From contig CM025853.1 of the NCBI GenBank assembly GCA_003952965.2, positions 12,223,187 through 12,287,186 on the forward strand: a stretch of 64,000 bases of DNA, written 5' to 3'. Numbering within the stretch: position 1 is the first letter of the stretch; each line of letters starts with the position of its first letter. A program made the translations under genes and the position numbers. The stretch comes from Morella rubra. Its lineage: Eukaryota; Streptophyta; Magnoliopsida; Fagales; Myricaceae. The notes under the pieces are model-generated. The model had not been told where the DNA came from. It ran no database searches and was given only the letters and a program-made list of their open reading frames with translations. Below are positions 1 through 12,272 of the stretch, in pieces.

Positions 1-450
1 GAGTCGAAGTTCAAATGACAACGAGATATTAAAAATATTGAAAGCAACCTCTTAGCTACTAAATCTTTCTCTACTTGAACATAAGTCCATTGAATTCAAA
101 AACGTGACGAGAACGTACCTAGACTACAAAATTATATTATATTCTCTACCTAACCCTGCCCCATATGAAAGTTTTACGGGTAGTGATGAGAAAATTCGAT
201 CTATACGCGAGACATGACTTAACTAAGAAAAAGAAATTGATTCTACCAAAAATACAGAAAGAGAAATGACAAAAAAAAAAGAATTATATATTAAACAAAT
301 CATGTACCTATTAAAACTCTGTGTCCTTGCGAGAAAGAGAGAAGTTGACGAATTATAAAAAGTTAGAGAGAAGAATTGAGCATATTACAAAATGGTAGAA
401 ATGTGCATAGAGAGAGATTTTTTTAATTTAAACTTAAAGATAAGTTTTAA
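1..450. other. AT-rich spacer, no gene seen
   Basis: Low-complexity AT-rich DNA. I see no open reading frame with family resemblance, no RNA gene and no terminal repeat. Confidence 0.6.
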
Positions 451-454
451 TTTG

Positions 455-830
455 TTACTATAGTAGAGAAAAAAAATAGTAGATCGATAGAATAGAGAAA
501 AATAGTCACATGAAAAATAACTTAAGTTTTTTTTTTTTTTTTTTTTAACGATAGTAGAGAAAAAAAATAGTAGATAGCTTATATAGGTTGTGATAGAATA
601 CAGAAAAAATAGTCACATGAAAAATAAATTAAATTTCTTTTGTTAAGATAGTAGAGAAAAAAAATAATAGATAGCGTATATATGTTACGACAGAATAAAG
701 AAAAAATAGTTACCTGAAAAATAACTTAAGTTTTTTTTGTTACGATCGTAGACAAAATAGTAGATAGCGTTGTTACGATATTATAGAGAAAAGATAGGCA
801 ACTGAAAAATAACTTACACTTCTACAAAGG
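455..830. repeat. Degenerate tandem repeat of about 95 bp
   Basis: About three and a half to four diverged copies of a unit with the core gatagtagagaaaaaaaata, then a variant of aatagtcacatgaaaaataa, separated by T-runs. Copies begin near 460, 548, 645 and 741. It is AT-rich and non-coding, and I see no element ends around it. Confidence 0.75.
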
Positions 831-949
831 ATAACTTATTTTCAGCTTGATACGCATTATTTTCCTTTGACTTTTTTTTCAGCCCTACCAAACACATATT
901 TTTTGAAAATATTCTGCATGAAAATATATTTAGTCGAAACAAACGCAGC

Positions 950-1357
950 CTTAGAAACAAAGGGAGAGAGAAAGAAAAGTAAAAGAGACACTTTAGAAAA
1001 ATAAAAAAGACACTCTAAAAAAGAGAGAGGGAGAAAGACAAACTCTAGAAAAGAGGGAGGAAAGAGGGAAAGAGGAATTTTAGAAAAAAAGGAGGGAGAG
1101 AGAAAAGTAAAAAAGATAAACTTTTTAGTATTTTTTTCTTTAAAAGATTAGATGGCCCACTTTTACTGTAGTTATTCCTTCTCTCACGTTCTTTCATTCT
1201 TTCATGTTTATTTCTCCAAAAATTTTGAGAGCAGATTTCAAAGATCAATACCAATTTTAATTTGCCCTTATATTAAAAAAAATTGAAAAAGTTTGAAATT
1301 TCAGCCATATATAAAAAAAATTTGCAAAAAGTTTGGGGCCCCCTAGCTTCGTCCTTG
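950..1357. mobile_element. 3' part of a hAT-like non-autonomous element
   Basis: This stretch matches the last 400 bp or so of the hAT-like element at 27427-28514: the same GA-rich block, the same block around 1120-1320, and nearly the same terminus (cctagcttcgtccttg here, cctagcttcgtccctg there). It abuts a WAK coding fragment at 1359, as the other copy interrupts a WAK exon. The left end was not recognised and may be lost or outside the window. Confidence 0.6.
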
Positions 1358-1358
1358 C

Positions 1359-1427
1359 GGCAATGGATACCGTTGCGAGTGCGAAGAAGGTTATGATGGA
1401 AACCCATACCTTCCTGATGGTTGCTAA
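1359..1427 (+). pseudogene. Fragment of a third WAK gene (EGF module, end of exon 1)
   Basis: Twenty-two codons read [20 protein letters not shown] plus GC and then a stop (TAA). This is the C-terminal half of the first EGF-like module of a WAK and aligns with about 6680-6744 of the intact gene. In the intact gene the next bases form the exon-intron junction; here the CAA codon is TAA. The following 350 bp resemble intron 1 of the intact gene (blocks around a short aaccaaatgaa motif and around tctctcact). Everything upstream is replaced by a hAT-like end. It is a relic, not an expressed gene. Confidence 0.75.
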
Positions 1428-2240
1428 TGTATGAATTGCATATATAGCAACAAGCTTCTCTAGAGAATAAGGATAAAAAAAATTAATTTATATGAATTTC
1501 AAATATGCTAGCTTGTATGACATTTTTCGTTTTTTTTTTAGTCCCTAAATTATATTAAACCAAATGAAATGCTATGAAACCTAACGACTATGTCTTAGAA
1601 AAGACAGACCACCAGTACACCACCGTACCCTAATGAAAATTTGGCAAAAATACGGCATATACGGAGCTACGTACTGCAGTCTCTCACTGTTTTGTACGTC
1701 CATGAAACGTGTAATATAGTTCTTTTGTTGACATGGACATATATTAATATATAGTCTTCTATGAACCAGCTCTAAACCACATGATTCACCTGAACTTAGT
1801 ACAAGCATCACAGGTCCACGCAACAGAAAGATCTAATTCAATGTCTCTCTTGCTCTTCAACGATTGATTTTCCAAAACCAAATTCGAACGTGGTTTTTTT
1901 CTAATTCAAAAAGATCAAAATATCGAATATCGCCTTCTTCTTTTTCTTTTTCTTTTTCTTTTTTGGTGGTCAAGAAGTTTGGGCCTGGGAGAACCTCTCA
2001 TGGCGGTCCACTGGCCCAATTTACAATAAAAGGAATTGTGTCCTTCTTTCTCCTGATCAATTCGAGGAACAAAAATCCTAAATTCCTGTGTGAACAAGAC
2101 TTCTCTCTCTTTTAATCAGAACCGGTCACATAACTTCATTCAAAGGAAAATAGCACTTCAACCAACCACTGGTTACAAAAAAAAAAAGTCCACGACCTGC
2201 TACAAAAGCTACTGCTATTGGGATAGTACTACAAAAAAAG
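1428..2240. other. WAK intron relic and spacer
   Basis: The first 350 bp are diverged WAK intron sequence (compare 6860-7000). The remainder, including open frames around 1864-2115, has no recognisable product and looks like chance coding potential. Confidence 0.5.
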
Positions 2241-2244
2241 ATTA

Positions 2245-2691
2245 TTTCCAAAGCAATTTCTTCTGAGGGCATCCTCTCAAACTGATCTTCGAGGCGACCC
2301 AATAAATTAGGTGGTGCACTATCATATTGGCACCTCTATTCACGTATAGTGGGCCATCCTACGAGGAAAATGCTGGAGGTCCCCATTGATGTACTAACAT
2401 GGTTGTGGATTCGCCATTCAGTCCGCCTTGGGTAGCTCTCATGATAGCATTAATCACAGCTCCCGAGTCTCCTTCTACTATTACCTTCTAGTGTCCCTTG
2501 CGGAAGGCTTCTTGAACTCCCAACCGTGATGCTGTTATTTCCCCTTCTTCCAGTGAGTTACATGCAGCCAGACATTCCACTGTCACTCCACAAACATTCC
2601 CCATATGGTCCCTCAATACTGCAGTCGCTATCCCAAAATTGTCCTGTGTAGCCAAGTCCTTAAATGAACGAGAAGGATATACAACAAACAA
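2245..2691 (-). pseudogene. RNase H-like (RVT_3) domain relic of a LINE or related gene
   Basis: The minus strand from 2691 reads an RNase H-like domain of the type found at the C-end of plant LINE polyproteins and in plant RVT_3 proteins: GIATAVLRDHMGN, then an EGEITASRLGVQEA helix, then, past a stop at about 2490, VIVEGDSGAVINAI and, past another stop, a tail ending in HHLIYWVASK. In the family the position before KVIVEGDS is normally Trp, so the first stop is probably a TGG to TAG change. There is no reverse transcriptase next to it. Degenerate; no function expected. Confidence 0.7.
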
Positions 2692-2699
2692 TCATAGCT

Positions 2700-3213
2700 T
2701 GATGAAAATGGTAGCCATGTGAAAAAAAAATGACTTAAATAAGTACACTCCATGTACAAAACGAGATTAACAGAAACCAATGCTAAAAAACTAAATAATT
2801 TCCTCTATATTCTATCAGTTCCTAAGACAGAAAAATTTGAAGACTTGCTCGCTTCTTTTATAATATATGTAGTTATACAGATCCATAAATTTGATTTCCT
2901 AATAGTACTAAGCTGTAATTTTTGCTAATTGACTTTGATCTTGCATGTGCGGACAATTGATTGAGTCATGACATGATGACATGTAGCACGTAATATTATC
3001 GTAATCTTTCCGTCGTAGCAGTGTGAATTGAAAAATTATATAATACAATATTCGGTGAATCTACAGAGCAATTCACGTGCACCAACAGGAGTACCAGTAC
3101 TGGATTGGTGAATTCACAACCACTTACTCTAACAATAATAGTTAAATGTTTTATTTATCGGTATGAAATAAAATCAATAACTCACTCTTAACCTCCTATT
3201 GTTTTTTTATTTT
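2700..3213. other. Spacer
   Basis: AT-rich non-coding DNA; nothing recognised. Confidence 0.5.
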
Positions 3214-3218
3214 GTACT

Positions 3219-3692
3219 TGATGATGCCAAAAAAATTCGCCCCAGTGGATGAGCGATGGAGAGCCTTCCAACTATGGACAGAAAACCTGCAAGACAAAAG
3301 GGAGAGTGAGTGGAACTTTCCAGTGCAGTCAGTCTCCGAAATTCAAGTTAGAGTCTTAGAGATCCCTTAAAAATAAAATCAAGAGGATGTTATATAGAGA
3401 AGAGTGAATAAATTTGTCGATAGATCTCAAAAAGATTCTTTGCGTGAATAACCGAAAGCTTTTCATTCAAAGTGACCCTCTGCACCCTGGTTAGCGTAGG
3501 AGAAGATGTCTCTTGTCCTCCAAACGTGTTGTATACAAAAGGAATTAATTGGGCCTCAATGGAGGAAGGCTCCTCCGGGCTTTATTTTAGATCTTTGGAA
3601 ATTTACCTCTAAACCTACTTTCGAGGATTTTTAATGTTGAGCCTCGTTTAAGTGTGTTGGGCCGGTCTGTTAGAGAAATTTCATATCTATCA
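3219..3692. mobile_element. Solo LTR (family starting TGATGATGCC)
   Basis: The 474-bp block starts TGATGATGCC and ends ATCTATCA, so it has TG...CA termini. It is flanked by the 5-bp direct repeat GTACT (3214-3218 and 3693-3697), as expected of an LTR-retroelement insertion. No internal region or second LTR is present, so unequal recombination has probably left a solo LTR. A related solo LTR lies at 40259-40783. The tatataga near 3391 could be the LTR TATA box. Confidence 0.75.
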
Positions 3693-4470
3693 GTACTTAA
3701 CATAATCGATTATTTGCACTGCGTCCGCTATAGCATATATGAAAAGTCAGATTACAATGGAAAAACATAAAGAAGAGCCGCTGCAATCTGACTTTTCATA
3801 TAAATATTGTAGGGCACGGATGCGATTTGTTTAATGTTCAATAACCACGTCCACTAGTTCGTCAAATGCAGCAGCCGAGTCTACATTTACAGCACCCCCA
3901 CTTTACACATCTTCACTTTATGGAATTCGTTTATTTGCTTGAAAGTTCTAATAAGATCCCTTTTTTGGACGGCAAACGTGTATATATAGATAGCAGACAG
4001 AGCTGTTGGCGGAGCAAGATTTACCTTTAAGTGCCCGGTATATATATACACGGAGTCGAGGGATTAGAAAATTAAAAAATATATATACAGGGAGGTCAAA
4101 GCATTAAAAGCTCCTAGTAATACAATAAATTTTCATGTGAGATATAAGCTAATTAGATTTTATTTAATAGTGGTTTTTCTTACATGAACATATACATTAT
4201 TTAATAATGCTATATATAATTACATATATACATTAGTTCCTGCCGCTGTGACTTTCGCTTAGTCTTCTAGATGCATGTGCTTTTAATTGGCTGTTAATAA
4301 TTCTAGTAAATTATAGGGTTAACATTAAAATTACCATCCTCTATAGTTCTCTCTTATATTATATAATTTATTGTAAGAGAGATAAATAAAGAATATTGTC
4401 CCACTTTATTTAATATTGTCCATATTAAACTGTATATAATGTGGATTTTACCGTATTTAATAATTATTAC

Positions 4471-4472
<2 letters not shown>

Positions 4473-4516
<44 letters not shown>

Positions 4517-4520
4517 ATAA
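4473..4520. repeat. (TA)n microsatellite
   Basis: Uninterrupted TA dinucleotides for about 30 bp, a one-base slip, then more TA. Confidence 0.9.
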
Positions 4521-5746
4521 TATTCTTCCCAGATATAATAAGATTATCGAGAGAGACGAGAGAGACACTGCGTCAGGACCATGCTACATGAAGTTCGTTG
4601 TCTAGTCAAGCACAAACTATTGGACTGAAAACGAAGCATAGATGAGCTGATTTCCCAACGTAGAAAGAACGTACGATAGACCACAAGAACATCCATCACC
4701 ATTCATAGCTGAAGATAAGGTTTGAAAAGTCTTGTCGTAATTTCCAAGAAGAAGCTTCCTCCACAACAACTTTTAAGAAGTCCACGATGCATGTTTTGGA
4801 CGAAGAATAATCATCATTACATGCAGGAACTACCGAATAAGGAAGATTCCTCCACAACTTTTAGGAAGTCGACCCATATTTTGGGCAAAACATAAATACA
4901 TGCAGGAATGAAGCTAGAAGAAATATTTTGTCGGGGCTGAAAATATTGATTTTTAAAGTTAGAAGGAATTTTTTGAAATAATATTAATGAAAAAATTAAT
5001 GTTACTCTCTCTGAAGCCTCTTAAAATTATTGTAAAGTCAAATTCTACCTAACACGTATCTAATATGAAAATTAAACGTATATGATTATATCATATTAAT
5101 GCCTTCAGTTTTTTTTTTTTTCCGAGAAAGATACAATGGAGTTGCGCGCTGGTTAATTATTAGTGACTCACTGAACATATATATATCCCACCCCTTCTTC
5201 GTTTAAGAGACTAAAAAAAGATTAATTACTTGTGCTCATATAATTACCGTTAAGTATACCCATCTAACTCATAATTTTTCAGTCTTCTTTATGTTTTCCT
5301 TCAAATCTTTTTATCTTCTTCTAAGCTTTTTTCTTCAATTAATCAGAAATCCAAAATCTAGGAAATGATGGAACAATTTTTTAAAGAACATTCGAGACCC
5401 GGACAGGACTTTCAACATTTTGTATTATTATATCGTTAATTGTGAAAGTACTGTCCAAAATTAGAATTCAGAAAATATGACTGGAATGGGTACGACAGTG
5501 ACTTGAACTTGAGGTAGTGAAAGCCAGGCTAAATGTGAAATGGAGAAAATAATGGAGGAAAATATAAGAAGAGTATAGTTGTCGCTTCTTTGTTTCATTT
5601 TCCTTGATGACTATAATCCCTAGACAAAAATTTCAAAGATAAACAAAAAATCAACGGCCACCACACTAAAGATTACATGAAAAACGCCAGTTTGTTTAAA
5701 CTACGAAAATACCCCACTGTAGGGCAGGCTATCACGTAATTATCCC

Positions 5747-5752
5747 CACGTG
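5747..5752. promoter_or_regulatory. G-box CACGTG in the WAK promoter
   Basis: CCACGTGG lies about 46 bp upstream of the TATA box. CACGTG is the known core for plant bZIP and bHLH factors; use here is inferred. The homologous place in the pseudogene promoter (about 27280-27300) lacks the palindrome. Confidence 0.45.
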
Positions 5753-5798
5753 GTTGGCTTGCTCCATATATGGGGGCCTTCCTTCATAATCATGCCCA

Positions 5799-5805
5799 TA
5801 TAAAA
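5799..5805 (+). promoter_or_regulatory. TATA box of the intact WAK gene
   Basis: TATAAAA, 77 bp upstream of the ATG, within catgcccatataaaatccag. The same context is kept at 27337-27343 before the pseudogene start. Confidence 0.7.
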
Positions 5806-5881
5806 TCCAGCATCTGTAGCAAGTTTGAACACCCAAAAAGCTCATTAAACTTGGATTTTCCTCTCAGAAACAGCGGGGGCA

Positions 5882-8800
5882 ATGGATTTTTATAGGATAC
5901 TTATGCAAGTGACATGGGCTGGTGTCATATTAGCAGAAATGGCAACTGCAGCAGTAGCTGCTCAATTAGCCAAGCCTAATTGCCAGGACCGGTGTGGAGA
6001 TGTGGGAATTCCATATCCATTTGGAACAACTGAAGACTGTTACCTTGATGAATCTTTTTTCATCAATTGCACAACATCCTCAACCGGCAATTTCCTGCCA
6101 TTCTCTGGGGAAACCATTGTTCAGAACATTTCCATCCATGGCCAGCTTGACATCTTGATGTATACAGCCAATGACTGTTACAACGAGACGGGTTCCCAGT
6201 CTAGTAACCAACCCTATCTCACTACGGCCGACATTTTCACAATTTCCAACACACAGAACAAGTTCGTGGCCGTTGGCTGTGACACCAACGCCTTCCTTTA
6301 CGCTACCCGGAACAGCAAATCGTTCTACCTAGGTTGCGTGTCCTCATGTCAAAGTATTAGCGACGTGATCAATGGGTCTTGCTCTGGGATTGGGTGTTGC
6401 GAGGTAGAGATTCCAAAAGGATTGAAGAAATTCTCTCTCGAATCAACCAGCAATGAAAATCACACAGGTGTATTGAGTTTCAATCCATGCAGCTTCGCTT
6501 TTGTGGTTAAAAGGGACCTCTTCAATTTCTCTTCGTACTATCTTGACAGCCTTCGGTACAATGAAACCGTTCCGATGGTTCTTGATTGGGCGATCGGTAA
6601 TGACACATGCAAATATGCTCAGACCAAGTCGGGTTACGTTTGTGGAGGTAACAGCACTTGTTATGATTCTGACAACGGGAATGGGTACCGTTGCCGGTGC
6701 AATGACGGTTACGATGGAAACCCGTATCTCCATGATGGTTGCCAAGGTACGTACGTATCACAGAACTATCAAATTTCTCAAGGATTTGACATGATACAAA
6801 AATAAAAGAGATAGACAATAATGTTCAAGAAAGAAAAAATTGCAAGAAATTCGAGCATACAATTTTGAACCAAATGAATTGCTACAAAATCTAAAGGAGA
6901 ATCCCTTCTTCTTCAACTCAACAAGACGACAACTACAAACCTTGTTATAAAACAGGGGACCACCAGTTATCACTGTCTCTCACTTTAGTAGGGCAAAAGA
7001 TAAATATGAAAATATTTGTATTTTTGCTGAGGACGTCATAATTCGTTATGAGCTTCCAACCGCACAGTCACTAATCTATACTTAGTGACGGCACCACAAA
7101 ACAATCACTACAAATCTAAAGGGATCTAACGAGATATGCAATTAGACTATTAGAAGGAGAAGGATGGCTTTGACCTTCTTCTGACTCTACGTCTTAGAAA
7201 GTTCGTATCATGATTGGTTAAATGGTCTGATCATTTAAAGAAAGAAAGACAATATATATGCTTTAAATGTTATAGGCTTCGTAGTGATAATTAATACATA
7301 TAGTACTGAATTTTTTAGGACGATACATACGCTGTGTCTATATTTTTCCATTTTGAGGGCTTGCATCTGCTTTCCATTATATTTTTTTTGTTTTCTCTTT
7401 TGAATTGAGTAAGGTTTGGCTTGATAATTTTACGTGGTTTCTGGGATCGACTCAGCATGCATAATTGATTAATTGAGTTGAATATGCATGTTTCAAGTAG
7501 TTATACAAATGCTAAATGAGCAATTTGAGATTGTATTCCAACTTGTGATGCGTTACACTACTGTGTGTGTCAGATATTGATGAGTGCAATCCTCTACGTC
7601 CCTGCAAAGATACCAATCAAATATGCACCAATCTTGCTGGGAGTTACAGTTGTTCTTGTCGAGAGGGGTACGAAGAGTATCGGTTGACAATCGGAACAAT
7701 TTGCCGGGAAAAGGGCAAACAGTCGAGGACTATCATTATTGCACTGGGTAAGTTCACGGTATAGAAATTTTTAATATTTCCTTTTTTTTTTTATGGAAAG
7801 AGAAATTATTTTGTAGTTCTTTTATTAAGCCAAAATTTGTACAAAATTTTGGCACTCAACACCACCTTAATCAAATCACAACAATTTATTCCTTTCGTTA
7901 TTATTATTATTATTATATATATATTCCTTTTCTTTAACATCTTTTGACAGAGCAGTAAACAAATGACTAATGTTTCGGCCCTTTAAACGCAGGTGTTGGC
8001 ATAGGGATCATTGTTGCGCTTCTTTTCAGCTCCTGGATATACATTGTACTCAAGAGAAAAAAATTTATCAAGCTTAAAGAAAAGTACTTTCAACAGAATG
8101 GAGGCTTCATTTTGGAACGACGACTCAACAACTCTCAACGAGGATCCCATGAAACAGTCAAGATCTTTACTGCAGAGGAGCTGGAGAAGGCTACCAAAAG
8201 GTATGATGAAAGCAGGATCATTGGCCGAGGAGGTTTTGGTGTCGTTTACAAAGGATTTTTATCGGATAATAGGATTGTTGCCATCAAGAAGTCCAAGATA
8301 GTGGATCAAAAGCAGGCCGAACAATTCATTAATGAGGTTGTTGTTCTCTCCCAAATCAACCACAAGCATATTGTCAAACTCTTGGGGTGTTGTTTAGAGA
8401 CACAAGTTCCTTTATTGGTCTATGAGTTTGTTCCAAAAGGGACTCTCTTCCAGTACATTCACCAGGACAGCAGCATATCCACTTTACCATGGGAAATTCG
8501 TCTAAGAATAGCTACAGAAACAGCAGAAGCACTATGGTATCTGCACTCTGCTGCTTCACCGCCTATAATTCATAGAGATGTGAAGTCTTCAAACATATTG
8601 CTTGATGATAATTTCACGGCCAAAGTCTCAGACTTTGGAACTTCAAGGTTAGTTCCTCAAGATGAAATGCTTTTGGCCACTGTCGTACAAGGAACTCTTG
8701 GATACTTAGATCCTGAATACTTGCAGACAAACCAGTTGACAGAGAAAAGTGATGTTTATAGTTTTGGAGTGGTCTTGGTGGAGCTACTGACCGGAAAGAA

Positions 8801-9176
8801 TGTACTTTCGTCCAATAGGCCTGAGGAGGAGAGAAGTCTAGCCGCGCACTTTCTTTCTTCGTTAAAAAATCATCGATTGTTTGAAATTCTTGAAAATCAT
8901 ATAGTTGGAGAAGGGAATGAGGAGCAGATCAAAGAATTCGTGGAGATTGCAATGAGTTGTTTGGAAGTAAAAGGGGAGGAGAGGCCTACTATGAAGGAAG
9001 TGGCAATTCGACTAGACGGACTGAGAAAGAGGAAAAAGCATCCCTGGGTTAATGTTGATTTGCATGAGGAAGAGGCCGAAAACTTGCTTGATGCGACATG
9101 CGTTGCAAGCTTTGAAATCGCCGGATATGATAGCATCAATAACCATGTACCGGTAGCCTTGGGAGATGGAAGATGA
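5882..9176 (+). CDS. Wall-associated receptor kinase (WAK-type), intact
   Basis: Three exons, 5882-6746, 7574-7747 and 7993-9176, with GT-AG introns in phase 1 give 740 codons, the usual WAK length. Order: signal peptide (about 1-27); GUB_WAK_bind galacturonan-binding domain with [15 protein letters not shown] (about 34-110); Cys-rich region; EGF-like module ending [10 protein letters not shown] at the exon 1 end; calcium-binding EGF with DIDECNPL (about 289-335, exon 2); transmembrane helix [16 protein letters not shown] (about 350-366); kinase domain (about 417-690). Kinase motifs are complete: glycine loop [17 protein letters not shown] lysine, [27 protein letters not shown] with Arg marks an RD kinase. 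WAKs of this kind bind pectin or oligogalacturonides at the plasma membrane and signal in growth and defence; the ligand here is inferred. The start follows a TATA box by 77 bp. Not assigned to a named WAK or WAKL. Confidence 0.93.
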
Positions 9177-10984
9177 ATGTTTAAGATATGAACTGGCCCT
9201 TCGAATATAGGAAGGTTCATAAAAAACAGAATAACTCTGCTAGAAATTGTGTATTTTGTGGTCTTGGCACGTTCTCTTCTATGATTACAGCGTGTCACTG
9301 TAGTGGTGGTCAGTCATTTTGTCTGAAATTGTAACTGCTTTATTTTCTCATCTCGCTTGGTTTGTAAAATATTCTGGTTTTAGACTTCCACGTAAATGTC
9401 ATGCTGCTCGTTTATGGATCCCTTTATCTTCGACTGAAAAAGTACACTGCCTCGATTTTTTTCTGGTTAGAGAAAAAAAAGAAGGCGTAGATGGATCAAA
9501 GAGAAAAGAAAAGAAAATCACTGCAACCCAAGATTAACCCAATGGGCTTCAAAACAAACAGAACGAAAATTACATTGGCCCATGGAAGGTTATTGATGTT
9601 GAATGTTGAAAAATTTTGTAGCCATGGTTTTGTTGGAGTTGGAGAAAAAGGACGTATAGACAGAAAGAGAGATGTTGGGATTGGTGAAAATACTAAATTG
9701 GCCCATGGAAGGACCAAAAATTTCCATGATCAGAAAAGTTTTGAAAATTCTTGGAAATTTTGTTTTTTGTTTTAGTAAGTAATTATTGGAAATTTTCGGT
9801 AATGTGATCCAAGATTATGATGTAATCATTTGCTTGATGCTCCCTAATATTTTTGGCACCATATAGGGAGTGCTATTGAAATGAATAAGAATTTAAAGAT
9901 CGAAGAAAATCAGGATAGAAAAAAATCTCTAAAACTTCATGGTCAGCTTTATCCGTGTTATAAGTGCAATCAATTAATCAATCACATTACCCATGGGTCT
10001 ATGTGGGTCTTTTGTATCTCCTCCCTCTATTTATCTATCCTTCTTATTATGCTAAATAAATAAATAAATGATGAATAATAAAGTCAAGTCTTCGGCCTTT
10101 TCCAAACATGTTTGCTTGATGTGTTGTTTTGTTTTTTTGTAAGCAGTCCAGCTTGATGTGTTGTTACTTGATCAAATGACACCATTTATTATGGCCGTTC
10201 AAGGAGGGTGGAGGAACAAATTAAGAGGAAATCCTCCGTGTGATACATGCCTTATGACAAACTGTAACGCGACAAATATTTATTTAGTCTACCATGCATG
10301 CACGGATCACATCAAGCATTTTGGATTGGGACAGTCTTGCAGTAAGTTACTGGGAAAAAGACTTCTCCATAATGTCTGGGAAGTCCACACAAAATTAAGC
10401 CAAGCCTCTGCCGTTCCATCGCAGTAAGTTCCTCGGGCGCTGAATTGGTCTTCTTCCCATATGCTGTAAGAGCGTCGTGACCTGCATGCCTCATGCAGTT
10501 TACTAGTTTAGTCAAGCTGATCTACGATCACAAAAAGAAGCCTGAATAGCCTGAAAACGACGCATTAGCAAGCTGGGATCATTTCCCACCGCCCAAAGGA
10601 CGCGCTGACGTTTGCAAACCATAAAAATCCATCATTATATACAACTTATTAGTATATAAGGTTAGAAAAGTTTCGTGGAAAATAACTCAACTTGGCACCA
10701 GAGCTATCCCGTAAGGACTAAAGTGGCCTTGACTGGTTCTAACGATCGAGAACATCAAGGATTTGAGGGGCGATTGTAACACCCGGAGTGTCACACTGAC
10801 AGTGACTATAGATGAAAAGTAATGACATAAGGTCAAATCTCACGTCAATCCTTACCGGATATAATTGATCAGCCTTATAATGATTCTAAGACTTAGTATT
10901 GTAAAATAATTTGGAGATACCATGTATTGAATAAAATTCATAAAATTAATATAAAAAAATTCGAAAAATCACACACATACACAA
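9177..10984. other. WAK 3' region and spacer
   Basis: The first 150 bp resemble the sequence after the WAK pseudogene (attgtgta, cttggcacgt and gtgtc blocks), so this is shared 3' UTR. The 14-bp ttggcccatggaag occurs twice (near 9573 and 9697). Near 10776 a purine-rich run is followed by tgtaacacccgg, which resembles a polypurine tract and LTR start, but no second end was found. Short open frames here show no family resemblance. Confidence 0.5.
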
Positions 10985-10987
10985 ATA

Positions 10988-11213
10988 CACTACTAGAAAA
11001 TTAACTTTTAGTGGCGAAATTTTCGGTGACGAATAGAATTTCGTCACTAAAAGTTAATTTTTAGTGACAAAATGCTATTTTCGTCACAAGAAAGGCTTTT
11101 TAGTGACGAAATTACTTTTTGTCACCAATTTCGTCACTAAAAGTTTTATTTGTGACGAAATAAAATTGTTGTCACTAAAAGTTAATCTTTTGGTGACGGA
11201 AAGTTTTGTCACC
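10988..11213. repeat. CACTA left terminus with short hairpins
   Basis: Terminal repeat CACTA followed by several head-to-head copies of ttagtgacgaaa and tttcgtcactaa, able to fold into short hairpins. It is mirrored by 22018-22196. Confidence 0.85.
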
Positions 11214-12175
11214 AACTGATCGATCGGTAATATATTACCGATCGATCGGTATTGTAACCATCTGCAAATTCGGAAGGACGATCGATCGTCAATATATTAC
11301 GATCGATCGGTATCGTAAGCATCTGCAAATACGAAAGGACGATCGATCGGAAATATAGGACAATCGATCGGTAAGCGTAACCGTCAATATTTTTTGAATC
11401 GCCGTTCAACGAATGGGAAGACGCCACGTGTCAGAAAATAGCGATCGATCGGTAAGTAACTATCGATCGATCGTCACAAACAATTATATGAAACCGCCGA
11501 AGTCATTTCCACCGGTTATCTCTCCGCGAAATCTCTTGAATTCTCTCAAAGTGCAAGGAGCCATTTCGTGCTGCATTGTCTTTCAAAAGCGTGGAATCAT
11601 CTTCATTGTCTTCTACGCAAAGGTACGTACTTATATTATTTTTTAAGCAATATTAAGTGGTTGTTCAGTAGGAATTTTTAGTGTACGTTTTCTAATTTGC
11701 TATATCATTCATTTAGGACCGAAAAATATATTTATTTTATTGTTGATGCATGTTTTAAGAGTTTAGGATTTTGGGATCAATTTTGGGTGATTTTGGGCCT
11801 GTTTTGGGGGTATTGGAATGCCTTGTGTGTCTTTGTTCCCGTAACGATCGATCGGTCTAAATGGGTCGATCGTTATCGATCGTGTAAGTTCTAGAAATGA
11901 TCGAAGACGTAGACCGTTTTGCCTTAAAGCGGCGATGATCGATCTTTGGTTGATCGTCGCTTAGTGGTATTGTGCGTTTTGTTGCATGGACGATCAATCG
12001 TCTGTGCACTGAAACGCGTCTTTTTTAACCGATAGGCGTTCGTTCGGTGAAATTAATTGATCAGATCGCCATTGTAGTGATCGTCGGTATATTTTAGTGA
12101 TCGACGTAACAGTTTATAAACGAATCGATCGTCCATATTTAAGTGATCGATCGTCACATCTTAGTGATGATCGTC
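11214..12175. repeat. CGATCGATCG palindrome arrays, left subterminal
   Basis: Many copies of CGATCGATCG or one-base variants, in two clusters (about 11216-11480 and 11843-12175). A roughly 70-bp direct repeat lies in the first cluster (shared catctgcaaat and aaggacgatcgatcg). In En/Spm elements subterminal motif arrays bind TnpA; the same role here is inferred. A leader exon with a GT donor (acgcaaaggtacg, near 11620) lies between the clusters. Confidence 0.8.
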
Positions 12176-12272
12176 AGTGATTGTGATTTATTTTTTTTTT
12201 AAAGTAATACGTATTGGTGCTTTGCTTATCTCAACAATAGTTTTATAATAACAACTTTTGCAGTATACTATA

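Larger units (their letters stand above)
3698..5798 (+). promoter_or_regulatory. Upstream region of the intact WAK gene
   Basis: About 2 kb of AT-rich DNA. Blocks at 3870-3960, 4130-4200 and 5130-5290 recur upstream of the WAK pseudogene (24730-24830, 24850-24920, 26685-26830), so the promoter was duplicated with the gene. It contains a (TA)n tract at about 4473-4520 and a short imperfect tandem duplication (about 4750-4828 and 4842-4907, sharing ttcctccacaac and acatgcaggaa). No other gene is seen. Confidence 0.65.

Noticed and set aside
6443..6818. Open frames of about 100 codons on both strands overlapping WAK exon 1
   Set aside because: They are shadow frames of the EGF-coding exon; they have no family resemblance and the WAK frame is clearly real.
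9319..10427. Several 60-94 codon frames downstream of the WAK gene as small genes
   Set aside because: No conserved motif, no signal or domain, base composition like spacer, and frames overlap each other.
10776..10987. Purine tract followed by tgtaacacccgg as a 3' LTR start
   Set aside because: Only one end is seen, with no partner LTR, primer site or target duplication; too weak to call.
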